A stretch of 64,000 nucleotides of DNA, from positions 89,853-153,852 of the forward strand of contig NZ_SRZX01000007.1 of the NCBI RefSeq assembly GCF_004792665.1. The letters run 5' to 3'. Source of the DNA: Marinobacter orientalis. GTDB taxonomy: Bacteria > Pseudomonadota > Gammaproteobacteria > Pseudomonadales > Oleiphilaceae. The position numbers and the translations under genes are program-made. This document shows positions 7,988-17,132 of the stretch, piece after piece (the first letter of the stretch is position 1; every line of letters starts with the position of its first letter). The notes below the pieces were generated by a model, which worked only from the letters and a program-made list of their open reading frames with translations, did not search any database and had not been told where the DNA came from.

Positions 7988-10393
7988 ATGATTCATTCCA
8001 ATGATCGTAGTGTTATGCAAAGGGCCCCTTTCCGCCGGTTTGGCGGCTACCTGAGAACAAAGTGGGCATCACCGCGCCGGCTCCGGTTCTGGCTGCTCGT
8101 GCTGGTGGTCCTGTACACCCTGCTGGGCTTCTTCGCGTTGCCCTGGATCATTCAGTCCGTCGCAGTGAGTACCGTTCAGGAAGATTTTGGCCGCGAACTC
8201 CGTATAGAGTCGGTGCAGACCAACCCCTACATGCTCACGCTCCGGATTGACGGGGTCGAACTTGACGACACTGACAACCGGCAACTGCTGGGCTGGAACC
8301 GGTTGTTCATTGATCTCGCCTGGTCGAGCCTGGTCAACAGAACCTGGATTTTCCAGACAATCCGACTCAACAAGCCAGTGGTTCAGGAAGAACGCTTCGC
8401 CTCGGGCGAAACCCGCCTCACCCGGCTTGCCCCCGAGTCTTCTGACAAGGCCCCGGCCGATGACAAGGCTCCGGGCGAAGATGAACCAGATTCATTGCCG
8501 GCGTTGCGGATCAACGATCTGCAGATCGAGAACGGTGTTCTGCGCTTCGCTGACAATCTGCAGGACCCGGCTGCTGCCGATAAACCGGAACAGGTGTCGT
8601 TGGCGTTGCAGGATGTCAGGTTATCCGTAACGGACTTCACGCTGCAGAAAGACACACATTTTCCTCTGCGTCTGGCCGGACAGCTCGCGGGTGGCGGTAA
8701 GCTCGCCTTCGACGGTACGCTTCAACTTCTACCAAGCCCAGCCCTGGAGGGCGGCGCCCGTATCGATGAGCTGGCGCTTCTGCAGGCAGAACCCTACCTG
8801 AGGCAGTTTGCGAACGTGCGACTCGGTAGCGGGAACCTGAACCTGAGCGGGCAGATCCATACAGACGCGCGGCAGCCCTTTGCCTTTCAGGGCTCCGCCG
8901 GCATCGACGCGCTGAGCATCAGCGAGGGTCCCGATGACGAATCACTCATCGGATGGCAAAGCCTTCAGATCGACGAGCTAGATATGCGTCTCAAAGAGAG
9001 ACAGCTTGAAACCGCTACTATCACTGTCGACGGTCTGTCCGGCCGGATAGTCATCCACGAAGACCAGACCACCAACTTCGGGCAACTCGTGGCGAAGCCA
9101 CCGGACGACCCCGAGGATAATGATGGCGCCGAGCAAACGAAAGACACTGATGAAGAAGCGACCCCGTTCGGTGTCACTATTGAAAGCATTGAGCTGACCG
9201 ACGGCGCGCTGCGGTTTGCAGATTACTCCCTGCCGCTGCCCTTCTCAACGAGCATTCACACGTTGAGCGGACAGATATCGACTTTGAGCTCTACCTCGGC
9301 CGAGCCGGCGCGGGTTAAGCTTGAAGGCCAGGTGGCAGAGTTCGGTCTGGCGCACGTCGAGGGTGCCGTCCACGCCTGGCATCCTACACGCCAGACCAAC
9401 CTGCATCTCAGGTTCCGTAACCTCCGGATTCCGGAATACTCTCCTTACACGGTGGACTTTGCCGGCCGCAAGATCGCCGGAGGTACCATGGATCTCGATC
9501 TCGACTATACGGTCAAAGACAGGCAACTCGAGGGACAAAACAACCTCGTGCTCCATGATCTGAAGCTCGGCGAAAAGATGGCCTCCAGCGACGCCATGGA
9601 CCTGCCGCTGGACCTCGCTATCGCCCTGCTCCAGGACAGCGACGGCGTCATTGATCTGACTCTACCTGTGACCGGGAATGTTGGGGACCCGGAATTCGAC
9701 TTTGACAAGGTCATTCGCGAGGCACTGGGGAACGCCATAACGTCTGTCATCAAGGCACCGTTCAGTTTTCTGGCAGGCCTCGTCGGAGCTGACTCCGAGG
9801 ACCTTGGCCAGGTTGAGTTTACGCAGGGCGGTACCGACCTGCTCCCTCCCCAGCGGGAGCGTATTGCCAAGCTACGCGAGGCACTGAACCAGCGCCCGGC
9901 GCTGGCCCTGGAGCTTGCCGGCCCCTATAGCCAGGCTTTTGATGGCCCGGCCCTGCAGCATGAGAAAGCCATCGAAACCCTGCGGCAACGCCTGGCTGAA
10001 GCAGACCGCGAAGTTGCGGATCCCAGCCTGACCGTCGAGCCCAATCAGGATATTGTCGAAACGATGTTCACCACGTATTACCCGGATATTGATCTGGAGG
10101 CAGTCCAGGCGCGTTTTACTGACAAACAGACCGGGTCGTCTGACGAGACTGACATTGACGCCCTGGCCTACCGTAACCACCTCGCCGAACGGGTCATCGC
10201 GGCACAACCGGTCACGGACGCTGAGCTCGAAGCCATCGCCGACGCCCGCGCATCGGCGGTACGGGACGCGCTGGTCAAACCAGATGCGGATACCGGTATC
10301 GCATCTGACCGGGTGCGCCTTCTGGATCCCGAAGAGATCGACTCAGTGGAGGGCGAGCGTATTGCCATGGAAGTTGGTCTCACCGCCGATTGA
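7988..10393 (+). CDS. DUF748 / AsmA-like membrane-anchored periplasmic protein
   Basis: This long protein (about 801 residues from this ATG) has a basic N-terminus and one transmembrane helix (RFWLLVLVVLYTLLGFFALP). The DUF748 pattern follows, with N-P-Y-M-L-T-L-R-I-D-G-V-E-L-D and repeated beta-rich stretches typical of AsmA/YhdP-like inter-membrane proteins. A helical, acidic, charged C-terminal region follows from about residue 620. It is expected to be inner-membrane anchored and periplasmic. Alternative starts are a GTG at 7952 and an ATG at 8015, and none has a strong ribosome site. The gene is monocistronic and convergent with the VIT gene. The biological role is not established. Confidence 0.78.
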   Translation: MIHSNDRSVMQRAPFRRFGGYLRTKWASPRRLRFWLLVLVVLYTLLGFFALPWIIQSVAVSTVQEDFGRELRIESVQTNPYMLTLRIDGVELDDTDNRQLLGWNRLFIDLAWSSLVNRTWIFQTIRLNKPVVQEERFASGETRLTRLAPESSDKAPADDKAPGEDEPDSLPALRINDLQIENGVLRFADNLQDPAAADKPEQVSLALQDVRLSVTDFTLQKDTHFPLRLAGQLAGGGKLAFDGTLQLLPSPALEGGARIDELALLQAEPYLRQFANVRLGSGNLNLSGQIHTDARQPFAFQGSAGIDALSISEGPDDESLIGWQSLQIDELDMRLKERQLETATITVDGLSGRIVIHEDQTTNFGQLVAKPPDDPEDNDGAEQTKDTDEEATPFGVTIESIELTDGALRFADYSLPLPFSTSIHTLSGQISTLSSTSAEPARVKLEGQVAEFGLAHVEGAVHAWHPTRQTNLHLRFRNLRIPEYSPYTVDFAGRKIAGGTMDLDLDYTVKDRQLEGQNNLVLHDLKLGEKMASSDAMDLPLDLAIALLQDSDGVIDLTLPVTGNVGDPEFDFDKVIREALGNAITSVIKAPFSFLAGLVGADSEDLGQVEFTQGGTDLLPPQRERIAKLREALNQRPALALELAGPYSQAFDGPALQHEKAIETLRQRLAEADREVADPSLTVEPNQDIVETMFTTYYPDIDLEAVQARFTDKQTGSSDETDIDALAYRNHLAERVIAAQPVTDAELEAIADARASAVRDALVKPDADTGIASDRVRLLDPEEIDSVEGERIAMEVGLTAD

Positions 10394-10488
10394 CGCAAGC
10401 GACACCCGGCACTGGAAATCACCCCCGGCAAGCCGACTTCTTCGGTCTCGCAACATCGGTGTTCACAGGGGGAGTGAAGCCAGAGGTT

Positions 10489-11184
10489 TTATCCCGCAGA
10501 GCCGAGCATGGCGCCAATAGCTCCAGTCGCCACCATCGTGAGCGTTCCCCAAAGAAACACACGCAGCGTCCCGCGGACGATGGGGGCTCCTCCCGTCCAG
10601 GCGGCGAGTGCTCCAAGCACCGCGAGAAATGCCAGGCTGACGGCCAGTACGACCGGTATGATCAGAGAGCCCGGCACCAGCCACATCGCAAGAAGTGGCG
10701 GCGCCACGCCCACAGTGAAACTCAGGCCTGAGGCACCCGCTGCCTGCAGTGGTCGGGCACTGGCAGCGTCGGTGATGCCGATCTCATCCCGGGCATGAGC
10801 CCCAAGAGCGTCGTGCTCCATGAGCTGACGGGCCACCTTGTCGGCAAGCTCAGGCTCCAGGCCCCTCCGCTCATAGATCCTGGCAAGTTCCTTGTGCTCC
10901 TCCCGCGGATAGCGCTCGAGCGCACGGCGCTCCATATTAAGGTCCGCCTCCTCTGTGTCCGCCTGGGAACTTACCGAAACATATTCCCCCGCCGCCATCG
11001 AAAGCGCGCCGGCAATCCATGCCGAAACGCCAGCAATGGCAACACTCGATGGTGATGACTGGGAGGCCGCAACGCCCAGCACCAGAGCACCAACCGAGAC
11101 AAGGCCGTCATTCGCACCAAGTACAGCAGCCCGAAGCCAGCCAACTCGCTGTGTGCGGTGATGTTCGCGATCTATGTAGGACAT
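10489..11184 (-). CDS. VIT1/CCC1-family iron/manganese transporter
   Basis: This 231-residue inner-membrane protein has the VIT family pattern. It starts with RVGWLRAAVLGANDGLVSVGAL, continues with GALSMAAGEYVSVSSQADTE, then an acidic cytoplasmic segment (EREALERYPREEHKELARIYE type). Three hydrophobic segments follow. In characterised relatives the acidic segment binds divalent metal and the protein exports Fe2+ or Mn2+. The ATG at 11184 was chosen because MSYIDREHH is the usual start and longer frames are not conserved in character. It is divergent from the DUF6448 gene. Confidence 0.85.
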   Translation of the reverse strand: MSYIDREHHRTQRVGWLRAAVLGANDGLVSVGALVLGVAASQSSPSSVAIAGVSAWIAGALSMAAGEYVSVSSQADTEEADLNMERRALERYPREEHKELARIYERRGLEPELADKVARQLMEHDALGAHARDEIGITDAASARPLQAAGASGLSFTVGVAPPLLAMWLVPGSLIIPVVLAVSLAFLAVLGALAAWTGGAPIVRGTLRVFLWGTLTMVATGAIGAMLGSAG

Positions 11185-11319
11185 GAATGCAAGGCCCTCC
11201 ACCAGGCTTATCCGGAGCAAAAGCATTGAAGTGCTCAAAAAAATACATACTGTATATTTCTGTAGAGGAAGGCAAATGACAGGTATATCTCTTAAACCCG
11301 ACAGCAAGGAGAAGAAATT

Positions 11320-11841
11320 ATGCCTCCACATTGCGACACACTCGACGGTCCGGTCGTTACAGCAGCCCGACATGCTCTGGAATCGCAGGATGTAACAAAG
11401 GTATTTCCCTGGATTTCGGAAGATCAGGAGGAGGAAATAAGGCAGGCTTTCCAGAAGGCATCAAATGTAAGAAAGAACGGCGCTGAAGCCAAAGAACTTG
11501 CCGATTACTGGTTTTTCGAAACCTGCGTTCGGGTTCACAGAATGATGGAGGGCGCTCCCTATACAGGCTTGAAACCTGCAGGCCTGGACGAGGGGCCAGC
11601 TGTTCGCACCGTAGACGAATGCGTCGAAATCGGGTCAGTGGAAAATCTGCTTGATTTACTGCACAACGCCGTGGAGGAAGGTATCAGGGAAAGGTTTAGC
11701 CAGAGTATGGAAAAGAAAGCTCAAGCGGGAGAAAGTGTCGAAGCAGCCCGCGCCTGGGTCAGGTCGTATATTGATTTCGTGCATCAGGCAAAAGCAATTT
11801 ACGACACAGCCGAAGGCGAGGTTTCTCATGAGGAAGAGTAA
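11320..11841 (+). CDS. DUF6448 family protein
   Basis: The 173 residues match my recollection of the DUF6448 family: the opening MPPHCDTLDGPVVTAARHAL, a central KELADYWFFETCVRVHRM and GAPYTGLKPAGLDEGPAV. It is predicted soluble and mostly helical, with an acidic end. The conserved H-C-D start and the H-R-M block suggest a metal or redox site, but no function is known to me. A strong AAGGAG site precedes the ATG by about eight bases. It stands alone, divergent from the metal transporter gene. Confidence 0.75.
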   Translation: MPPHCDTLDGPVVTAARHALESQDVTKVFPWISEDQEEEIRQAFQKASNVRKNGAEAKELADYWFFETCVRVHRMMEGAPYTGLKPAGLDEGPAVRTVDECVEIGSVENLLDLLHNAVEEGIRERFSQSMEKKAQAGESVEAARAWVRSYIDFVHQAKAIYDTAEGEVSHEEE

Positions 11842-11973
11842 ACATCCTTCCTCCATCTGTCTGTTACCGCACAAACAGGACTGTGATTTTACTGATAGCG
11901 TGCAGTTTTAACGGGTTAAACGGGGCCCACGCCTTATCTCCCGCCAATGTATTGCACAGAAGGCCCCCTCGCT

Positions 11974-12894
11974 ATGAAGCTTGCCCAGTTCATCGATGCG
12001 GAAATAGAGCAACTTCTCAAAGCCCGGGAATTGATAGGCGAAGCCCTTGATCCCGCCGCCTCATCGGGCCCCGGTGCCAGGCGGTTGCCTACCGATACGG
12101 TGATAGATGATCTGGTCAATGCGCCGTATCGGGATGCTATTGGCAAAGCCCCCCTTGAGTTGGTGCTGGATCTTGCTACAGAGTTGCGCGATGCGATCAC
12201 CACCACCGTTACCACCGGGCAGACTCAGCACAGGGAGTTTCATCACGGTTTACCCTCCTGTTTTGACTGCCAGTTTGTCCCGGTTTTTAACGACCGCAAT
12301 GAAATCGAAGCTGTCGTCAAGACATCACGGGACATCACCGGGCGCAAGCAGACTGACTATCAGCTCTGGCGTAGTGCCAATTTTGATACACTCACCGGCC
12401 TCCCCAACCAGCGGCTGTTCACTGATCGGCTTGAGCAGACCCTTCTGGAAGCCACGCGAAAGGACAGTTCCTTTGCCTTGCTGTTCATCGATCTGGATCG
12501 TCTCCAGCAAACCAGCGACCAGCCTGGTCACGAAGCGGCTGACCGGCTTCTGGCGCTTGTGGCCGACAGGATAAGCTCCAGAGTCCGGGCCATGGACACC
12601 GTGGCCCGTCTCGGCGGAAAACAGTTCACCCTGATCTTGAAGGAAACCGACAGGGACGGTGCGAAGCAAGCGGCCACGGCGCTGCTAGCCAGCCTCGAGC
12701 GGACGTTTGAGGTTGATTCTCAGCCGGTACACATTGCCGGTAGCATCGGCCTGACCATTTTCCCCGATGACTGCAGGGATGCTGAAGAGCTGATGCACAA
12801 CGCCGACCAGGCCATGTACGCTGCCAAAGAGCATGGTGGCCAACAGGTTCAGTGCTACGAGGCCTGGATGGCACAGAGCGAGAGCCAGTTCTGA
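11974..12894 (+). CDS. PAS-GGDEF protein with degenerate active site
   Basis: About 306 residues. The N-terminal half ends with a PAS-like strand and linker (FQ-type VFNDRNEIEAVVKTSRDITGRK), and a GGDEF domain follows (FDTLTGLPNQRLFTDRLEQ). The signature GGDEF reads GGKQF in VARLGGKQFTLIL, so the metal- and GTP-binding acidic residues are lost and diguanylate cyclase activity is not expected. The rest of the fold, including IGLTIFPDDCRDAEELMHNADQAMY, is well kept, which argues for a retained regulatory or binding role. The ATG at 11974 is preferred over one at 11947, because PAS-side homology starts later. No EAL domain is attached. Confidence 0.82.
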   Translation: MKLAQFIDAEIEQLLKARELIGEALDPAASSGPGARRLPTDTVIDDLVNAPYRDAIGKAPLELVLDLATELRDAITTTVTTGQTQHREFHHGLPSCFDCQFVPVFNDRNEIEAVVKTSRDITGRKQTDYQLWRSANFDTLTGLPNQRLFTDRLEQTLLEATRKDSSFALLFIDLDRLQQTSDQPGHEAADRLLALVADRISSRVRAMDTVARLGGKQFTLILKETDRDGAKQAATALLASLERTFEVDSQPVHIAGSIGLTIFPDDCRDAEELMHNADQAMYAAKEHGGQQVQCYEAWMAQSESQF

Positions 12895-12950
12895 CTTTTG
12901 TTATTCTGTTGGGCACCTGGTCCCGCCTGTGACGCGTTGTCGGTTTGTGC

Positions 12951-13478
12951 TCAAGACAGATCTGCAGGTGTCTCCTGCCGCTTTGACAGATAGTGTCTCA
13001 CCGCTCCGAGAAAATGCAGCCCTATCAGTATGGGCAGTACGTAAATGCCCAGAATAATATGGACGGATTCAGCCGGCTCGTGCAGCAACGAGAGTGATTC
13101 CAGCGGCAGGGAAACACTGAACCAACCGAAGACATCGATGGCCTCGCCCTCTGTGAAGATGTACAGGGGCCCGGTGATTACCTGGAGGACCAGCGCCAAC
13201 AGGATCAGACTTTGCACGGAGAACGCGGCCCGGGACTCCAGACGTGTATGGCCCTGGCTGGGTGGAAACCCCTCGAAGATCCGATAGGCCACCCGCCAGA
13301 GGACGAACCAGAAAACAAAAAAGCCCAGGGCGACGTGTACGCCCATAATGTAGCCCTCAGTATTCTCGTCAGGGGCGTAGGCAGCGACGAACCCCAGTAC
13401 GAGCATGACGATCACCACCAGGGCGGTGATCCAGTGATTGAGAGTCGAGAGACCCGAATAGCTGCGTGGTGCGTTCAT
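12951..13478 (-). CDS. Cytochrome b561 family membrane protein
   Basis: This 175-residue protein has four predicted transmembrane helices and haem-ligand histidines in the expected places: LNHWITALVV in helix one, GVHVALGFF in helix two, and paired histidines in SVHIILGIYV and LIGLHFLGAVRHY. These fit a CybB-type superoxide/quinone electron carrier. A very good GAGGGAGG ribosome site precedes the ATG. It lies downstream of the mqo-icd pair on the same strand with a gap of about 90 bases. Confidence 0.85.
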   Translation of the reverse strand: MNAPRSYSGLSTLNHWITALVVIVMLVLGFVAAYAPDENTEGYIMGVHVALGFFVFWFVLWRVAYRIFEGFPPSQGHTRLESRAAFSVQSLILLALVLQVITGPLYIFTEGEAIDVFGWFSVSLPLESLSLLHEPAESVHIILGIYVLPILIGLHFLGAVRHYLSKRQETPADLS

Positions 13479-13567
13479 TTAACCTCCCTCAGTGAATAAG
13501 CTGCAAGCGCTCGGTAAACCGCAGCAAATCCCCAATGATCAATCAGCCAGCGAATGTTCGCCAGAAA

Positions 13568-15304
13568 TTACCGGAGCGCCTCCTCTACAGCATCCAGAAA
13601 ACCTGCCATGTCCACTACCTGCTCCGAATCCGGGGCAATGGTCTTGCCCTTGAGGTCCGCGGTGACAATACCCCTGTCTACTGTGTCGGTCAGTGCTGCC
13701 TTGAGATTGACGGCGTATTCGGCCAGAGGCTCGTTGCCCTCGCGCTCACCCAGGGTTTCCAGGGCATTAGCCAGTGCGAAGATCAGGGCGGAGGGATTGA
13801 AGTGAGCGTCGCGGCCGTCGCTCTCCAGATATTTCAGGTAGAGATCATGGGCGGTGCCATGGGGCGCCTCGAAGAGCATGGTGCCGTCCTTGCTCTCGAT
13901 AATAGAGCTGGCAGTGGCGAGGCTGCCGCCGAGGGCGGCCGAGATATCCGAGAAGATGTCACCGTCCAGATTCTGCGAGGGATAGAGCGCGTTTCTGGGG
14001 GGGTCAGTGATCATCTTCTTGAGCTGACTGGAGGGCCGCATGATCATGAATGAAGGCGGAGGCGTATGCTCCTGCGCCAGTTCCCGACGCACTTCGGTGA
14101 TCACGTTGCTGAAGACTTCGTCGTACTCCATGTATTCGCGCTTGAGACCGAAATAGACTTCTTTGTCCTTGCGGGAGGCGTCGCGGAACACCTGTGTTAC
14201 CCAGTCCTTGATGGCTTCACGGTCGTTGGACATGAGCAGCATGGGATCGCCTTTCCTGACGCGGCGGGCATGCTTCTCTTCGCCGTCTACGATCACCTTG
14301 ATGATGCCGTCTTCCTGTGCCGGCATGTTGAAGCTGCCGTACTGGTCGCCACCGCCGGCACTCATGCGGGAGATGGACACGTGGGCTCCTCGGCCGGGAA
14401 TGCCGAATTTCCGAAGCTGGTTGACCAGTTTGAAGAGCTTGCGCCCGGTGGTGTTGTCAGGCACGCCCCAGAGGGCTCGATCCGGCGGATTGGAGACGAT
14501 GCGAGCGGCCTGGGCATCGATGAGCTCGTAGTAGTAATTCAGCCCCAGATCCTTGATCTGCTGACGGTAGTCACTGTCGTAGATGTCTTCAATTACTGTC
14601 CGCATGGCGCCATCGTAGCCGGGGATAACGGTGTCTTTCAGGCCCAGGTAGACATCTCGTTTTTCGTCAATAGCCCGCTGGAAGAAACGGTGAGCCCAGG
14701 CTTTGACGTCCTCCATATCATTGGTGGCCAGCAGCCACGGGTCTCCTTTACAGACCTCGCGGCGGTGCAACTCCACCGGGTCTCCGCTGCTGCCCACAAA
14801 CATCAGCTTGACCACACCCGTGGCTTCGGAGAGCTGGTTGAAGCTCTCCTTGATGCCACCAAACTCCATGGTATCCACTTCGATGTCGCGCCCTATCCAG
14901 TCCGGCCGGCTGATGTTGAGGTTGCGAAACTGGATGTCCTCGCGAGTAATGTTGCCGCCGATGCCCTTGCGGATGGCGCCGTTAGGCGATTTGGTGGCCA
15001 GTGGATGAAGATTGGCGGCGTCCACATCCGGGTGCTTGCGGAGCAGGTCCTCAAGTTGTTGCCGATTGACGGTCATGCCGGCGTTCTTCACCCCTACCCC
15101 ATGACGCTGAAGGGCATCGATGGCATCGATGACTGCCGCGCCATTGGTCAGCAGGCGATGTTCCGCCGACAGGTCGATTTCCTCGAGCTGGATGTCCAGG
15201 CGCGCGGCCACGAATTTCCTGAGAATCTGCTCGAAAGCAACCTGGGCCATTTCGTCACCATGAAGAATGACCAAAGGCGAAGTTACTTTGATCCTGTTGT
15301 CCAT
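13568..15304 (-). CDS. icd: Isocitrate dehydrogenase, eukaryote-like type, with internal duplication
   Basis: The protein catalyses oxidative decarboxylation of isocitrate in the TCA cycle. The N-terminal third has the substrate block SPNGAIRKGIGGNITRED and the arginine of WIGR (residue 139). At 578 residues it is about 160 longer than the 410-420 usual for this type. The extra length is a second copy of the clasp/large-domain segment. Residues about 184-280 (KGDPWLLATND...PPDRALW) resemble residues 349-441 (KGDPMLLMSND...PPRNALY). The lysine and ...YELIDAQ aspartate sit in copy one. The metal motif NLDGDIFSD sits only in copy two. The cofactor loop reads PHGTAHD and lacks the usual arginine. 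A GGGAGA site precedes the ATG. Confidence 0.85.
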   Translation of the reverse strand: MDNRIKVTSPLVILHGDEMAQVAFEQILRKFVAARLDIQLEEIDLSAEHRLLTNGAAVIDAIDALQRHGVGVKNAGMTVNRQQLEDLLRKHPDVDAANLHPLATKSPNGAIRKGIGGNITREDIQFRNLNISRPDWIGRDIEVDTMEFGGIKESFNQLSEATGVVKLMFVGSSGDPVELHRREVCKGDPWLLATNDMEDVKAWAHRFFQRAIDEKRDVYLGLKDTVIPGYDGAMRTVIEDIYDSDYRQQIKDLGLNYYYELIDAQAARIVSNPPDRALWGVPDNTTGRKLFKLVNQLRKFGIPGRGAHVSISRMSAGGGDQYGSFNMPAQEDGIIKVIVDGEEKHARRVRKGDPMLLMSNDREAIKDWVTQVFRDASRKDKEVYFGLKREYMEYDEVFSNVITEVRRELAQEHTPPPSFMIMRPSSQLKKMITDPPRNALYPSQNLDGDIFSDISAALGGSLATASSIIESKDGTMLFEAPHGTAHDLYLKYLESDGRDAHFNPSALIFALANALETLGEREGNEPLAEYAVNLKAALTDTVDRGIVTADLKGKTIAPDSEQVVDMAGFLDAVEEALR

Positions 15305-15341
15305 AGATTTCTCCCTGCGGTATTAACGGTGTAGGTCGACC

Positions 15342-16805
15342 TCATTGCGCCTTTGACCGGGTTATTCCCAGCTGTCTGTTCACTGCATCACGAATCTCAC
15401 GATAGCGATCAGGGGCGTTGATCAATGTATCCAGATCATCCTCGGGAAACATTTCCTGCTTCTTTTTCCTGGCTTCTTCTTTGGAAAAGATAGACGGTAA
15501 CAACTGTTCCAGACAGCGCAACATAACTTCGGGCGAAACCGACGCCCCGGGAGAGGCTCCCAGCAGCGTCCCGTAAGTCTTGTCCTTGGACACGACAATT
15601 TCCGTGCCCATCTGCAAGTCTCCGTCTTTAATGATCTGCACCCGTTGGCCGGCGGCAATCGGTTTCCAGTCAAACTTTTTACTCAAGCCAGGCGCAAAGC
15701 TGTCCAGCTCCTCGAACATGCTCTTTTCGCCCTTGAAACTCTCTGAAACCAGATATTTGACCAGCGGAAAATGCTCCAGGGCAACGTTAAGCAAGCCGGG
15801 GATATCATGAAGACGAATGGACGTCAGGTAATCAAAAAAACCACGACCTCTCTCGAGAACCGGTTTGAATGATGCGAAAGGACCGAACAGTAAATAGTGT
15901 TTGCCATCCACGACCCGCAAATCCAGATGCGGTACGGACATGGGGGGCGCACCGACTTTCGCCTTGCCATAGGTTTTGGCCGTGTAATACCTGGCCTGCT
16001 CTTCGCTGATCTGAGCCTGCAAAAAACGCCCGCCGACTGGAAAGCCGGCAAACCGGCTGCGGAACGGCAAGTGGCTTCTTTTCAGAAGTGGAAATGCGCC
16101 CCCGCCCGCGCCTACAAAGAGCACATCTGCCTTATGCTGTACCGGAACCCCTTTGCTGACGGCTTCAATAACCCAGCGTCCGGTCGGGCTCCGGTGAACG
16201 CGTCTGACATGGGTGCCGTACTCGATCCGGACACCCAGATCATTCACGGCATACTCTGCCATCTGCTCCGTTAAAGCACCAAAATTAACGTCCGTGCCTG
16301 TCTCAATAACGGTCGCCGCCATCTTTTCATGGCGCGGGCGCTCCTCCATGGTATAGGGAATCCAGCTCTTTATTTCATCAAAGTCTTCCGAATAACGCAT
16401 GTGCTCAAAAAAGTGATGAGCCGACATTTCCTTGAATCGCAATTTCAGCTCTTGGATAGCAGGTTCGGAAACAATGGTGCAGTGCTTGGTCTGATTGATA
16501 AACGTCGTAGGGTCCTTGATCGCGCCCTTTTCGATCAGATAAGCCCAGAACTGCTTGGCAACGTTGAACTGGGCATGAATCTTCAGAGCTTTCTCAACCG
16601 AAATGACCTCTTCGTCAACCGGGGTATAGTTCAGCTCGCAGTTCGCTTCATGCCCCGTGCCGGCGTTCCAGAATGCCGAGGAGTTTCCTTCACCGGGACC
16701 GTCGAGTCGCTCCAGAATAGTGATATCCAGATCAGGCACCATCTCTTTTGCCAGAGTGGCAAAAGTGGTTCCCATAATCCCCGCGCCGATGATGATTACG
16801 TTCAT
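15342..16805 (-). CDS. mqo: Malate:quinone oxidoreductase
   Basis: This FAD-dependent, membrane-associated enzyme oxidises malate to oxaloacetate and passes electrons to quinone. The dinucleotide fold IIGAGIMGTTFATLAKE is at the N-terminus. The family blocks GNSSAFWNAGTGHEANCELN and VLFVGAGGGAFPLLKRS are clear, and 487 residues is normal. It is transcribed just ahead of icd with 37 bases between, so two consecutive carbon-oxidising TCA steps may share a transcript. The ribosome site is weak. Confidence 0.93.
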   Translation of the reverse strand: MNVIIIGAGIMGTTFATLAKEMVPDLDITILERLDGPGEGNSSAFWNAGTGHEANCELNYTPVDEEVISVEKALKIHAQFNVAKQFWAYLIEKGAIKDPTTFINQTKHCTIVSEPAIQELKLRFKEMSAHHFFEHMRYSEDFDEIKSWIPYTMEERPRHEKMAATVIETGTDVNFGALTEQMAEYAVNDLGVRIEYGTHVRRVHRSPTGRWVIEAVSKGVPVQHKADVLFVGAGGGAFPLLKRSHLPFRSRFAGFPVGGRFLQAQISEEQARYYTAKTYGKAKVGAPPMSVPHLDLRVVDGKHYLLFGPFASFKPVLERGRGFFDYLTSIRLHDIPGLLNVALEHFPLVKYLVSESFKGEKSMFEELDSFAPGLSKKFDWKPIAAGQRVQIIKDGDLQMGTEIVVSKDKTYGTLLGASPGASVSPEVMLRCLEQLLPSIFSKEEARKKKQEMFPEDDLDTLINAPDRYREIRDAVNRQLGITRSKAQ

Positions 16806-17132
16806 AGAGTCTACTCGTCAGTGTCAGTTTTCAGATATTAGCCAACAACATCTTCTGGCAAGAAAATACCATGCTTCTGGCATACTCCGAAAATCTGACG
16901 CAGGCCCTGCAATCCATCGTTACGGTATTTCCTCATGCAAGCGCCCCCATAGCCCGGAAGATATAGCATGCAGTGGACAGGTAGCAGACACTGTCGGCGG
17001 CGCTGAGCAGGTCGGCCAGAGACCAGCTATTATATTGTACGGAAGGGGGCCGTTCTTGCCTGACATAATGAAACAACCTCCAGCACATCATAGCCATTTA
17101 GATCGCGTCCGAGTGATTTTCAGGAGAAATAT
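16806..17132. promoter_or_regulatory. Divergent intergenic region between mqo and the LOV gene
   Basis: These 327 bases hold no convincing gene. The LOV gene has a good ribosome site (CAGGAG) eight bases before its ATG. The region must contain promoters for both directions. I could not pick out a clear sigma-70 pair or dyad. Reading frames that cross it have no family resemblance. Confidence 0.5.

Noticed and set aside
14066..15334. A 422-codon open frame on the plus strand across icd
   Set aside because: It is antisense to the well-supported isocitrate dehydrogenase, has no family resemblance and is a by-product of GC-rich codon use.
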